Source: Parabacteroides chinchillae (lineage in GTDB: Bacteria; Bacteroidota; Bacteroidia; Bacteroidales; Tannerellaceae). From it: a stretch of DNA of 64,000 nucleotides. Both the position numbers and the translations under genes were made by a program. Location: contig NZ_FNVS01000013.1 of NCBI RefSeq assembly GCF_900108035.1, positions 1-64,000 of the forward strand. The letters run 5' to 3'. The notes below the pieces were generated by a model, which saw only the letters and a program-made list of their open reading frames with translations, searched no databases and was not told the DNA's origin. Each line of letters opens with the position of its first letter. Position 1 is the first letter of the stretch. Positions 51,717 through 60,907 of the stretch are shown here, piece by piece.

Positions 51717-51751
51717 AATATGCCAATTATGAAATTTCGAATTGGCATATT
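51717..51751 (+). terminator. 12-bp hairpin between purH and mreB
   Basis: AATATGCCAATT (51717-51728) and AATTGGCATATT (51740-51751) form a perfect stem with an 11-nt loop. There is no long T run, so it may be a weak terminator or an mRNA-processing hairpin. Confidence 0.55.
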
Positions 51752-51774
51752 GACACATTAACAGAATTATTATA

Positions 51775-52794
51775 ATGGGATTATTCTCTTTCACTCAAGA
51801 AATAGCGATAGACCTGGGTACTGCCAATACTATTATTATAAGCAATGGTAAGATTATGGTAGACCAACCGTCTGTGGTAGCTCTTGACCGTCGGACAGAT
51901 AAGGTATTGGCGGTAGGAGAAAAGGCTCGGCAAATGCACGGAAAGACGCATGAAAATATTCGTACGATTCGTCCGTTACGTGATGGTGTAATTGCCGACT
52001 TTTATGCTGCCGAGCAGATGATGCGGGGCATGATAAAAATGATAAACCAGAGAAATCACTGGTTTTCTCCTTCTTTGCGCGTGGTGGTATGTATACCTTC
52101 CGGTAGTACTGAAGTGGAAATACGTGCCGTGCGCGACTCTGCCGAGCATGCCGGTGGTCGTGATGTGTATATGATTTACGAACCGATGGCCGCTGCAATT
52201 GGTATAGGTATCGATGTGGAAGCTCCGGAAGGAAATATGATTGTAGATATAGGCGGTGGTACGACGGAAATTGCCGTGATTTCTCTGGGTGGAATTGTTT
52301 CGAATAAGTCTATCCGCATTGCCGGTGATGATCTGACTGCAGATATTATGGAATATATGCGCCGTCAGCATAATGTTAAGGTGGGCGAACGTACGGCTGA
52401 ATTGATTAAAATAAATGTCGGTTCGGCGCTTACGTTTCTTGATAACCCGCCTGAAGATTATGTTGTTCATGGCCCTAACCAGATGACGGCTTTGCCAATG
52501 GAAGTTCCTGTTTCTTATCAGGAAATAGCTCATTGTTTGGAGAAATCGATCTCTAAGATGGAAGCTGCAATTTTAAGTGCTTTGGAACAAACACCGCCGG
52601 AATTATATGCCGATATTGTACGTAATGGTATCTATCTTGCCGGAGGTGGAGCTTTGATGCGTGGTTTGGACAAGCGTTTGACTGATAAGATCAATATTCC
52701 GTTCCATATAGCCGAAGACCCGTTGCATGCAGTTGCTAAAGGTACGGGAGTGGCTCTGAAAAATATCGATAAATTTAATTTCCTTATTAGATAA
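51775..52794 (+). CDS. mreB: Rod shape-determining protein MreB
   Basis: 339 residues, bacterial actin that positions the elongation machinery under the inner membrane. The phosphate-1 motif DLGTANTII is near 13-21, phosphate-2 is IVDIGGGTTEIAVI near 157-170, and the adenosine motif is GIYLAGGGALMRGL near 285-298. The start has the usual amphipathic N-terminus (MGLFSFTQEIAID). First gene of mreB-mreC-mreD-mrdA-rodA. Confidence 0.97.
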   Translation: MGLFSFTQEIAIDLGTANTIIISNGKIMVDQPSVVALDRRTDKVLAVGEKARQMHGKTHENIRTIRPLRDGVIADFYAAEQMMRGMIKMINQRNHWFSPSLRVVVCIPSGSTEVEIRAVRDSAEHAGGRDVYMIYEPMAAAIGIGIDVEAPEGNMIVDIGGGTTEIAVISLGGIVSNKSIRIAGDDLTADIMEYMRRQHNVKVGERTAELIKINVGSALTFLDNPPEDYVVHGPNQMTALPMEVPVSYQEIAHCLEKSISKMEAAILSALEQTPPELYADIVRNGIYLAGGGALMRGLDKRLTDKINIPFHIAEDPLHAVAKGTGVALKNIDKFNFLIR

Positions 52795-52866
52795 TTGACA
52801 GTTGACAGCTTACAAATGACAAGTAATTTACTATCTACCTGCCATTTGTAAGCTGTCAACTGTCAA
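52795..52866. repeat. 24-bp perfect inverted repeat between mreB and mreC
   Basis: 52795-52818 (TTGACAGTTGACAGC...) and 52843-52866 (...GCTGTCAACTGTCAA) are exact reverse complements over 24 bp, separated by 24 bp. The arms carry the dispersed TGTCAAC word also found near 9976 and 16721. The whole structure fills the spacer between mreB and mreC, and the mRNA would fold it into a strong hairpin. Confidence 0.85.
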
Positions 52867-52878
52867 CTGTTAAAGACT

Positions 52879-53733
52879 ATGCGTAAACTGCTTGATTTCC
52901 TGGTGAGGAAGAGGCATTGGTTTCTGTTTTTGTTGCTCGAAGTACTTTCTTTGATACTCATTTATCATAATAATGCGTATCAACGGAATATCATGTTTAG
53001 TTCGGCAAATGTAGTAACAGGACACATTGCTTCTGTTTCCGGCTATGTAACTTCTTATTTGAATCTCCGGGAGATTAATAAGGAGTTGTTGGAACGTAAC
53101 GGGCAGTTGGAACTTCAAATGTTGGAAATGCAGGATCGTTTGGACATGATGATGGCAGACACAGTTGCCTTCGCTGGCTTTGCGCCTGATTCGACAGAAC
53201 AGTTTCCATATAGTTGTGTGATGGCAGAGGTTGTAAACAACAGTGTGACGCATTTGTCTAATTATATTACGGTAAATAAAGGGCGTAAGGATGGTATAGA
53301 CCGGGATATGGGAGTCGTTTCCGAGCGTGGAGTGGTTGGGATTGTATCCGCTGTTTCGGATCATTTTGCAGTGGTGATTCCTTTGTTGAATCCAAAGTTC
53401 CGGTTGAGTTGCAAAGTATTGGGAAGCAGCTATTTTGGTTCTTTGAGCTGGAATGGGCGTAACTCCCGCTATGCAAATCTGGACGAATTACCGCGCCATG
53501 TGCAGTTTGATAAGGGAGATACAATTGTTACAAGTGGCTATTCGGCCGTATTTCCTGCGGGAATTATTGTAGGTACGGTTTCGGATTTTAAGAAGCAACA
53601 TGATGATAACTTCTATTCGTTGGAAGTATTATTGGCAACAGATTTCCAGGCATTGAACGATGTCAGGATTATAAAGAACTACCGCCAGGCGGAACAGCTA
53701 AGTTTAGAATTAGAGGCGAAAAGAAATGATTAA
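52879..53733 (+). CDS. mreC: Rod shape-determining protein MreC
   Basis: 284 residues. Periplasmic scaffold linking MreB to the wall synthases. N-terminal membrane anchor (about 12-32), a coiled coil around 60-95 (NKELLERNGQLELQMLEMQ) and the beta-rich MreC domain with GIDRDMGVV, GVVGIVSAVS and TIVTSGYSAVFPAGI blocks. The stop overlaps mreD by 8 bp. Confidence 0.94.
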   Translation: MRKLLDFLVRKRHWFLFLLLEVLSLILIYHNNAYQRNIMFSSANVVTGHIASVSGYVTSYLNLREINKELLERNGQLELQMLEMQDRLDMMMADTVAFAGFAPDSTEQFPYSCVMAEVVNNSVTHLSNYITVNKGRKDGIDRDMGVVSERGVVGIVSAVSDHFAVVIPLLNPKFRLSCKVLGSSYFGSLSWNGRNSRYANLDELPRHVQFDKGDTIVTSGYSAVFPAGIIVGTVSDFKKQHDDNFYSLEVLLATDFQALNDVRIIKNYRQAEQLSLELEAKRND

Positions 53734-54241
53734 TCTACTGCGAGGCTTATTTTATTTTGTTGTGTTTGTCTTAATTCAGGTATTGGTCTTGAATAACATT
53801 CACTTCCTTAGGATTGCAACGCCATTTCTATACCTTTATTTTATTATTAAACTTCCGGTGGGAATGTCTCAAACCAAAGTCGTGTTTTTTTCTTTTTTGG
53901 CTGGTCTTGCTATTGATATGTTTTCGAATACCCCGGGAATGCATGCTGCCGCTTGTACATTGGCCGGATTTCTACGCGAGCCTCTGATACGGTTTTATAT
54001 GGGGAAGGATCTTCCGGAAGGTATATATCCGTCATATAAAACATTTGGATATGGCGGCTTTTTTAGATATGCTGTTACGTTCATAATAATACAGCATGTG
54101 GCATTATTTTTATTAGAATCATTGACATTCTTTGATCCGGTGTTTCTTGCCCTTCGTATTTTTGCAAGTGTAGCAATGACAACATTGTTAGTTTGTACGG
54201 TAGAAGCATTCAATATAGAGTCTCAGAAAAGTGGAGAGTAA
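53726..54241 (+). CDS. mreD: Rod shape-determining protein MreD
   Basis: 171 residues, inner-membrane protein of the elongasome with about five hydrophobic segments (the first at about 7-23) and the SFLAGLAIDMFSNTPGMHA block near 53-71. Overlaps mreC at its start and mrdA at its end, indicating coupled translation. Confidence 0.9.
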   Translation: MINLLRGLFYFVVFVLIQVLVLNNIHFLRIATPFLYLYFIIKLPVGMSQTKVVFFSFLAGLAIDMFSNTPGMHAAACTLAGFLREPLIRFYMGKDLPEGIYPSYKTFGYGGFFRYAVTFIIIQHVALFLLESLTFFDPVFLALRIFASVAMTTLLVCTVEAFNIESQKSGE

Positions 54242-56105
54242 TACTAAGTACACACTCGAAAACAGACGTTATGTAATTGGCGGGGCTGTTATTTTATTGG
54301 TACTCATCTTTATTGTTCGTCTGTTCTTTTTGCAAATTATAGATAGCGACTATAAAGCATGGGCCGATAGTAATGCGTTCCTGAAGAAAACTCTATACCC
54401 TTCCCGCGGAATTATGTACGACCGGAATGGTAAGATGCTGGTGTATAACCAACCGGCTTATGATGTGATGTTTATCATGCGTGAAATACAACCCTTCGAT
54501 ACGTTGGACTTTTGTAATATCTTGGGGATAACCAAGCAGCAGTTTGTCAAGCGTATGGCAGACGTTAAAGACCGTCGGTTGAATCCCGGTTATTCATCGT
54601 ATGTGCCACAGGTTTTTATGAACCAGTTATCTGCCCGTGAGTGTGGTGTATTACAAGAGAAATTATATAAATTCCCCGGCTTTTATATCCAGAACCGTAC
54701 AATCCGTGAGTATGAATATCCTTATGCAGCTCATGTGTTGGGTACAATTGGGGAAGTAAACCGCAAGGATATAGAAAATGACGATTATTATGTTCAGGGC
54801 GACAACTCCGGCCGCAGTGGTATAGAACAGTCTTATGAAAGCGTTTTGCGTGGTACGAAAGGCGTGGAAATCCTGCTGCGTGATGCGCATGGCCGCATCA
54901 AGGGCCGTTATGAAGAGGGTAAATTTGACGTGGCTCCGGTCTCGGGTAAGAATCTGACCTTATCTATCGATATGGAATTACAGGAGCTTGGGGAGAGGTT
55001 AATGCAAAATAAAAGGGGAAGCATAGTGATGATTGAACCGGAGACGGGTGAGATATTATGTATGGTTTCAACTCCGTCTTATGATCCGGGAATGTTATCC
55101 GGCCGCCAAAGGGGTAAAAATCATAAATTGCTGGAAAGGAATCCCGACAAACCATTGCTTAATAGAGCTATCATGGGGCTTTATCCTCCAGGATCGACCT
55201 TTAAACCTACTCAGGCTCTGACCTTTCTGCAGGAAGGAGTCATTACAAAAGAAACGCAATACACATGTGCCCATGGTTATACGTTTAGAGGTGGAAAACC
55301 AGCTTGTCACGGGCATGCTTCACCACTGAATCTTACATATGCCCTGGCTACTTCCTGTAATTCGTATTTTTGTTGGGGATTACATGATATGATAGACAGC
55401 CGTAAACGGTATTCTACAGTTCAAGAAGCTTTTGAAGTATGGAAAAACTACCTTATTTCTATGGGATACGGTTATAAATTAGGAGTTGATTTGCCGGGAG
55501 AGAAAAGAGGGTTTGTTCCTAATAGTAAATATTACGATAAATATTATCGTGGACGTTGGAATTCCAGTACGATTATTTCGATTGCAATAGGCCAGGGAGA
55601 AATACTTGCTACTCCATTACAGATTTGTAATTTGGCTGCTACTATAGCAAACAGAGGTCATTTTATTACTCCTCATGTGGTGAAGGAAATACAAGACACT
55701 CCGCTGGATACGCTTTATACCAATAAGCGTTATACAATGATAGAGCGTAAGAATTATGAAATTGTGGCCGAAGGTATGCGCAATGCCGTACTAGGTGGAA
55801 CTTGTACGCGTGCTGCTATTCCGGGCATAGAAGTCTGTGGAAAAACCGGTACGGCGGAAAATCCTCATGGAAAAGACCATTCGGCGTTTATCGGTTTTGC
55901 TCCTTATCAGAATCCTAAAGTTGCCATTTGTGTATATGTTGAAAACGGAGGGTTTGGTGCAACTTATGGAGTTCCTATAGGAAAATTGATGATGGAGAAG
56001 TACCTGACCGGAACTATTTCGGAAGCGGATAAACTGCTGGAAGAAACAATGGCCAATGCAGTAGTGTCACCTAATATTTTATCATTACCGGATCGTGAGT
56101 TATAG
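54231..56105 (+). CDS. mrdA: Penicillin-binding protein 2 (elongation transpeptidase)
   Basis: 624 residues. Crosslinks peptidoglycan during rod elongation. One membrane anchor (about 16-36), a dimerisation domain, and a transpeptidase domain with the active-site SxxK at S322-K325 (PPGSTFK), the SxN motif in SCNSY, and KTG in CGKTGTAE. The start is a GTG at 54231 overlapping the end of mreD by 11 bp; no in-frame ATG exists near enough to include the membrane anchor. Confidence 0.94.
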   Translation: MESNTKYTLENRRYVIGGAVILLVLIFIVRLFFLQIIDSDYKAWADSNAFLKKTLYPSRGIMYDRNGKMLVYNQPAYDVMFIMREIQPFDTLDFCNILGITKQQFVKRMADVKDRRLNPGYSSYVPQVFMNQLSARECGVLQEKLYKFPGFYIQNRTIREYEYPYAAHVLGTIGEVNRKDIENDDYYVQGDNSGRSGIEQSYESVLRGTKGVEILLRDAHGRIKGRYEEGKFDVAPVSGKNLTLSIDMELQELGERLMQNKRGSIVMIEPETGEILCMVSTPSYDPGMLSGRQRGKNHKLLERNPDKPLLNRAIMGLYPPGSTFKPTQALTFLQEGVITKETQYTCAHGYTFRGGKPACHGHASPLNLTYALATSCNSYFCWGLHDMIDSRKRYSTVQEAFEVWKNYLISMGYGYKLGVDLPGEKRGFVPNSKYYDKYYRGRWNSSTIISIAIGQGEILATPLQICNLAATIANRGHFITPHVVKEIQDTPLDTLYTNKRYTMIERKNYEIVAEGMRNAVLGGTCTRAAIPGIEVCGKTGTAENPHGKDHSAFIGFAPYQNPKVAICVYVENGGFGATYGVPIGKLMMEKYLTGTISEADKLLEETMANAVVSPNILSLPDREL

Positions 56106-57540
56106 AAAAACAGAAATATGGAAGTCGGTTGATTGGTTTACTATTATACTTTATGTTGTAATGGTAATAGCCGGTTGGTTTAGTATTTGTGGTGCCAGTT
56201 ATGAGTTTGATAATGTGGGGCTGTTTGATCCGTCAGGTCGTCCTGGTTCGCAGTTAATTTGGATTGGTCTGTCGGCTGTGATCATTTTTGTAATACTCAT
56301 GTTGGATAGCAACTTTTTCGATATTTTTGCCAATCTGATTTATATAGCTGTAATTCTTTTGTTGATAGCTACTATCTTCCTTGCTCCTAATATAAAAGGA
56401 TCGCATTCGTGGCTTGTTTTGGGGCCGGTTCGTTTGCAGCCTGCCGAGTTTGCAAAGTTTGCTACGGCTTTGGTTGTCGCCAAACTGATGAATACGTATG
56501 CCTTTAAGCTTACTACACCTAAGAATTTCATGATAACATTGTTGCTGATTTTCTTACCGATGGTTTGTATTCTGCTACAAAAGGAAACTGGTTCTGCTTT
56601 GGTTTACCTGGCATTTTTTCTGATGCTTTATCGGGAAGGAATGTCTGGCTATATACTTTTGGCGGGAGTTTGTGCTGTAGTTTTCTTTGTTGCCGGGATG
56701 AAATATTCAGAAGTAATTACAGGGATTACTCCTGTTGGCGAGCTATTGGTTTCATGCATGATTTTAGTTATAACGATGCTTTTGATCCAAATTGAACGGA
56801 AGGATGGCAAAGCCATATTTTGTATATTGGCAGGCACGGCATGTGCTTATTTGGTAGGATATATAGTATCTATATTTACTCCGGTTAATTTTGCTTTTAT
56901 AGCCGAAGGGCTTGTGTTATTATCGGTGTTGTATTTGATATATTTGTCGATAAGGAATTGGGTCTGGCATTATGTCTTGATAGCTCTTTTTGCATTAGGG
57001 TCTTTAGCTTTCCTGTTTTCAGTGAGCTATGTGTTCGATAATATATTGGAACCGCATCAACAGGTTCGTATTAAAGTATCTTTGGGATTGGAGGATGATC
57101 CTAGTGGTGCAGGTTATAATGTGAATCAATCAAAGATTGCAATTGGTTCGGGTGGCTTTTCCGGCAAAGGATTTTTGAACGGAACACAGACGAAATTGAA
57201 ATATGTCCCCGAACAAGATACTGACTTTATTTTTTGTACTGTAGGAGAGGAGCAGGGTTTTCTGGGTTCTGCTGCCGTACTTATTTTGTTTGGAATATTT
57301 ATTTTACGCCTTATCGTATTGGCCGAAAGACAGGGTAATACATTCGGACGCGTTTATGGATATAGTGTTGCATCCATCTTTTTCTTCCATCTAGCGATAA
57401 ATGTGGGAATGGTTACAGGACTGACTCCTGTAATTGGTATTCCGTTGCCATTCTTCAGCTATGGAGGATCTTCTTTGTGGGGTTTCACTATCCTGTTGTT
57501 TATATTTCTTCGGTTAGATGCTTCCCGTAAAGAACATTGA
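56095..57540 (+). CDS. rodA: Rod shape-determining protein RodA (SEDS glycosyltransferase)
   Basis: 481 residues, polytopic SEDS-family protein that polymerises glycan strands together with PBP2. Multiple hydrophobic segments; family blocks SHSWLVLGPVRLQPAEFAKF near 100-120, VNQSKIAIGSGGFSGKG near 340-357 and the C-terminal GIPLPFFSYGGSSLW. The start is again a GTG (56095) overlapping mrdA by 11 bp; the nearby ATG at 56118 is out of frame. It is longer than many RodA proteins because of extra membrane segments near 195-290. Confidence 0.94.
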   Translation: MSYRKTEIWKSVDWFTIILYVVMVIAGWFSICGASYEFDNVGLFDPSGRPGSQLIWIGLSAVIIFVILMLDSNFFDIFANLIYIAVILLLIATIFLAPNIKGSHSWLVLGPVRLQPAEFAKFATALVVAKLMNTYAFKLTTPKNFMITLLLIFLPMVCILLQKETGSALVYLAFFLMLYREGMSGYILLAGVCAVVFFVAGMKYSEVITGITPVGELLVSCMILVITMLLIQIERKDGKAIFCILAGTACAYLVGYIVSIFTPVNFAFIAEGLVLLSVLYLIYLSIRNWVWHYVLIALFALGSLAFLFSVSYVFDNILEPHQQVRIKVSLGLEDDPSGAGYNVNQSKIAIGSGGFSGKGFLNGTQTKLKYVPEQDTDFIFCTVGEEQGFLGSAAVLILFGIFILRLIVLAERQGNTFGRVYGYSVASIFFFHLAINVGMVTGLTPVIGIPLPFFSYGGSSLWGFTILLFIFLRLDASRKEH

Positions 57541-57542
57541 TC

Positions 57543-58055
57543 TTATTCGGCTTTTTTTACCCTCATACCGATCTCCTGAATACCCGGCAATGCTTCATTC
57601 CTCATACCTTGCCTGAAGCTAAAGGTATACTGTCCTTCATAAGGGAATAGATAGTTCGTACGAATAGGAAAACTAGACTGGAAAAGGGAAATGCCATGTC
57701 CATACCATTTGCCGTATTCGTCAGCAAGCGTGCACTCTATTGTATCTCTTTTCAATGGGCCAACGGGCAATTCTTCATTACAAAATAACCATAAGTTTTG
57801 ATAGGGATAAAGGTTATTATTTCGTATTTCCAGTGTAAGGTTATATGGAGTGGATATATCTGTTACATGGAAAGTAAAATAATATTCTTTGTTCTTTTCC
57901 CACGATGTATTATCAATGGCCTGGTATTGGTCGTACAAGGCCTGATTCTCGCAGGAGAAGAACAATAGAGATACAAAGGCAGCAATGCAGCTTTTAAGCT
58001 TCTGGCTTGTTTTCCGGTTGGTTAGCCGGTTTAACAGGTTGCTGGGGCTTGTCAT
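57543..58055 (-). CDS. gldH: Gliding-motility-type lipoprotein GldH
   Basis: 170 residues with a lipoprotein signal (LLFFSC, Cys at 35). The core (YYFTFHVTD, NLYPYQNLWLFCNEE, GIQEIGMRV) fits GldH, which in non-gliding Bacteroidales is kept as an envelope protein of unclear role. The ATG start lies 62 bp inside the end of the ricT-like gene, an unusually long overlap; a later non-ATG start would shorten it. Convergent with rodA, 2 bp apart. Confidence 0.85.
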   Translation of the reverse strand: MTSPSNLLNRLTNRKTSQKLKSCIAAFVSLLFFSCENQALYDQYQAIDNTSWEKNKEYYFTFHVTDISTPYNLTLEIRNNNLYPYQNLWLFCNEELPVGPLKRDTIECTLADEYGKWYGHGISLFQSSFPIRTNYLFPYEGQYTFSFRQGMRNEALPGIQEIGMRVKKAE

Positions 58056-59364
58056 TGTTATTCTGCTTATCGTTGTTGTTTATTTTCGGTTTTTGCTTCG
58101 GACGGTTGTTCCGGTTACCATTATTTGCATAACGGTTATTGTTTCTATTACCACTTTCTCTGTTTCCATTGCTGTTGGTATTACCCGTGTTTTCTGGATT
58201 GTTTGAGGTAATATTTGTATTGGTACTATTTCGGGTATTTTCATTTGTACCATTCTTATTATTGTCTCCGTTACTACGTTTCTTTTTCTTTTTCTTTACA
58301 GAATCGAAACGTGTTACGCTATCCTGCCCTAAGATATCTTGAGCATCTCTCTTGGGGGGCTGAGGTTTTGTGTCGGCTTCCAGAGAAATAGGTTTATTAC
58401 CTTTCTTATTCATGTTGATGACATCAAAAGCACGTTTGGCTGGTATGGTTATCAGATTGGCGGCAAATGATTTGTCGGTAGAATAAGTAATCTCTTGTTT
58501 GAAGATATCTGTTTTGAAATGATAATATGAATTATCTTTAGTTTCCAGAACAATTTCCCGGGATGGCAAACGTTTTTGTGCTTCTACGTATGCATCTACC
58601 TCGTAGTTGATACAACATTTCAACTTGGCGCATTGTCCTGCCAGCTTCTGGGGGTTCATCGAAATATCCTGATAGCGGGCTGCCCCAGTGGCTACCGATA
58701 CGAAACTTGTCATCCAGCTTGAACAACAAAGTTCGCGTCCGCAAGGGCCAATTCCGCCGATACGTCCGGCTTCTTGACGGGCTCCGATTTGTTTCATTTC
58801 AATACGGACACGAAATGCTTCCGCAAGTACTTTAATAAGTTGCCGGAAGTCTACACGTTCATCGGCGATATAATAGAATATAGCTTTGTTTCCATCTCCT
58901 TGGTATTCCACGTCTCCGATTTTCATGTTTAGGCCTAATTCGGTCGCAATCTGACGTGACCGGATCATCGTTGCATGTTCTTTAGCCTTTGCTTCTTCGT
59001 ATTTCTCGATATCGTTGGGTTTTGCTTTTCGGTAGACTTTTTTAGGTTCGTTTCCTTCTCCGGTACGTACATTGTTTTTTTTCATTTGCAGAAGAACCAG
59101 TTTTCCGGTTAGGGTTACAATTCCGATATCATGACCCGGACTTGCTTCTACTGCAACAATGTCTCCTTTCTCCAGAGGTATTTTCGAACTGTTAAGATAA
59201 TACCCTTTGCGGGTATTTTTAAATTGTACCTCTACGTAATCGGTTGCATTTTCTGCATCCGGAACATCGCAAAGCCAATCGTATGTATTGAGTTTTGTAT
59301 TTTGTACTTTGCTGCATCCTTTTTTTCCCATGCAGCAACTTCCTGTATTTAGTTTGAAATCCAT
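57994..59364 (-). CDS. PSP1 / RicT-family protein with a long Asn-rich tail
   Basis: 456 residues. RicT (YaaT) proteins are part of an iron-sulfur complex that in Bacillus controls mRNA processing and development; the role in Bacteroidetes is unclear. N-terminal cysteines (C10, C11, C17) and GIGPCGRELCCSSWM near 205-219 are likely cluster ligands. The PSP1 core spans about 60-280. After about residue 350 the protein becomes a low-complexity tail rich in N, K, T, G and R followed by a PQ/PE-rich end, presumably disordered. Upstream of gldH, which it overlaps. Confidence 0.88.
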   Translation of the reverse strand: MDFKLNTGSCCMGKKGCSKVQNTKLNTYDWLCDVPDAENATDYVEVQFKNTRKGYYLNSSKIPLEKGDIVAVEASPGHDIGIVTLTGKLVLLQMKKNNVRTGEGNEPKKVYRKAKPNDIEKYEEAKAKEHATMIRSRQIATELGLNMKIGDVEYQGDGNKAIFYYIADERVDFRQLIKVLAEAFRVRIEMKQIGARQEAGRIGGIGPCGRELCCSSWMTSFVSVATGAARYQDISMNPQKLAGQCAKLKCCINYEVDAYVEAQKRLPSREIVLETKDNSYYHFKTDIFKQEITYSTDKSFAANLITIPAKRAFDVINMNKKGNKPISLEADTKPQPPKRDAQDILGQDSVTRFDSVKKKKKKRSNGDNNKNGTNENTRNSTNTNITSNNPENTGNTNSNGNRESGNRNNNRYANNGNRNNRPKQKPKINNNDKQNNNDKPQQPVKPANQPENKPEA

Positions 59365-59406
59365 TTTCTAGGTTGTATAATATGTATATATTTAATGTAC
59401 AATACG

Positions 59407-59414
59407 CAAAAATA
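59407..59414 (-). promoter_or_regulatory. -7 box of the ricT-like gene
   Basis: TATTTTTG on the minus strand, 43 bp before the start codon. Confidence 0.45.
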
Positions 59415-59458
59415 GTGATTTATTCTAACACTTCCGCATGTGCCGATAAAAATATGTA

Positions 59459-59496
59459 AGAAAGCCCGGTAGCAACTGTTTACTACCGGGCTTTCT
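59459..59496. terminator. Terminator after spt
   Basis: AGAAAGCCCGGTAG (59459-59472) and CTACCGGGCTTTCT (59483-59496) form a perfect 14-bp stem with a 10-nt loop, 25 bp after the stop of the minus-strand spt gene. Confidence 0.88.
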
Positions 59497-59521
59497 GTTT
59501 ATATTCTGTCAGACTTGCTGA

Positions 59522-60709
59522 TTATTTTACTAAACCGTGGCTTTTAAATACCTTATGAATAGCTTCCAAGGCATAATCCAATTGTTCTTTCGTATGAGTT
59601 GCCATCAAAGAGAAACGGATTAGCGTGTCTTCTGATGCTACAGCCGGAGCTACTACTGGGTTTACGAATATGCCTGCTTCGAATAATTCTTTTACGATAA
59701 GGAATGTAAGATCGTTATCACGGATGAACAACGGTATAATAGGAGTGGAAGTATGGCCTATCTCACAACCCATATTACGGAAACCGTCTAGTGCATAATG
59801 TGTCAGATCCCATAAGTGCTGTATACGCTCAGGTTCGCTCAACATAATATCCAGAGCTGCATTGGCAGCAGCGGTTGCAGCCGGGGTATTACTTGCACTG
59901 AAGATATATGAGCGGGAATGGTGGCGTAAATAGTTGATTACTGATTCGTCAGCTGCGATAAATCCACCGATAGAAGCGAAAGATTTGCTGAATGTTCCCA
60001 TAATCAGGTCAACATCATTTGTTACGCCGAAATGGTTACAGGTTCCGCGTCCTTGATTGCCGAATACACCTATACCGTGTGCTTCGTCTACCATTACGCT
60101 AGCATTATATTTCTTAGCCAACGCAACTATTTCCGGTAATTTGGCAACATCGCCCTCCATACTGAATACGCCATCTATAACGATCAGTTTTACTTTGTCC
60201 GGTTCGCATTTTTGGAGTTGTTTCTCCAGCGAATCCATGTCGTTGTGTTTGTATTTTAATTTGGTGGAGAAAGAAAGGCGATGGCCTTCTATAATAGATG
60301 CATGGTCTAATTCATCCCAAATAATGTAATCTTCACGTCCTGTTACACAGGAAACCACGCCTAAATTAACTTGAAAGCCTGTAGAATATACGATGGCATC
60401 TTCCTTACCAACAAACTCTGCTAATCTTTTTTCCAATTGGATATGTAAGTCCAACGTTCCATTCAGGAATCGTGAACCAGCACAACCTGTACCATATTTT
60501 TTAATGGCTTCAATAGCTGCCTCTTTTACTTTAGGATGGTTTGTTAATCCCAAGTACGCATTTGAACCAAACATCAGAACTTTTTTACCACTGATCATCA
60601 CTTCTGTGTCCTGATCACTTTCAATCATTCTGAAATAAGGATAAATCCCTGCTGCCATAGCTCTTTGAGGAGCATCGTACTTTGCTAATTTCTCTTGTAA
60701 AAGTTTCAT
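59522..60709 (-). CDS. spt: Serine palmitoyltransferase-like alpha-oxoamine synthase
   Basis: 395 residues. PLP enzyme of the KBL/BioF/SPT family; PLP lysine K242 in GTFSKSFAS, D208 and H211 in VMVDEAHGIG. In Bacteroides the close homologue is the committed sphingolipid enzyme joining serine and a fatty acyl-CoA. The neighbouring lipid kinase supports that role; 2-amino-3-ketobutyrate CoA ligase is the alternative annotation, but no threonine dehydrogenase gene lies nearby. Full length, monocistronic, with promoter box at 60818-60811 and a strong terminator. Confidence 0.9.
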   Translation of the reverse strand: MKLLQEKLAKYDAPQRAMAAGIYPYFRMIESDQDTEVMISGKKVLMFGSNAYLGLTNHPKVKEAAIEAIKKYGTGCAGSRFLNGTLDLHIQLEKRLAEFVGKEDAIVYSTGFQVNLGVVSCVTGREDYIIWDELDHASIIEGHRLSFSTKLKYKHNDMDSLEKQLQKCEPDKVKLIVIDGVFSMEGDVAKLPEIVALAKKYNASVMVDEAHGIGVFGNQGRGTCNHFGVTNDVDLIMGTFSKSFASIGGFIAADESVINYLRHHSRSYIFSASNTPAATAAANAALDIMLSEPERIQHLWDLTHYALDGFRNMGCEIGHTSTPIIPLFIRDNDLTFLIVKELFEAGIFVNPVVAPAVASEDTLIRFSLMATHTKEQLDYALEAIHKVFKSHGLVK

Positions 60710-60810
60710 ATGTGTTATTAAGAGAATGATTTCTCGCTATTTGTTTATTCCGTATGAAAGAATTCCGATTTGCCGGTATATCAGCATCTCTGTTTCGACA
60801 AATCCAGCCG

Positions 60811-60818
60811 CAAAAGTA
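60811..60818 (-). promoter_or_regulatory. -7 box of spt
   Basis: TACTTTTG on the minus strand, about 100 bp before the spt start codon. Confidence 0.5.
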
Positions 60819-60871
60819 GTAAAAAAATAACTTATAGTAGTCCAAATGCTTTAAAAGTTTTATAAAAGCAT

Positions 60872-60879
60872 TATTTTTG
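60872..60879 (+). promoter_or_regulatory. -7 box of the lipid kinase gene
   Basis: TATTTTTG fits TAnnTTTG and lies 29 bp before the start codon at 60908. Confidence 0.5.
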
Positions 60880-60907
60880 TCTTCTCAAAGTTAAAGATAA
60901 ATTCAAA

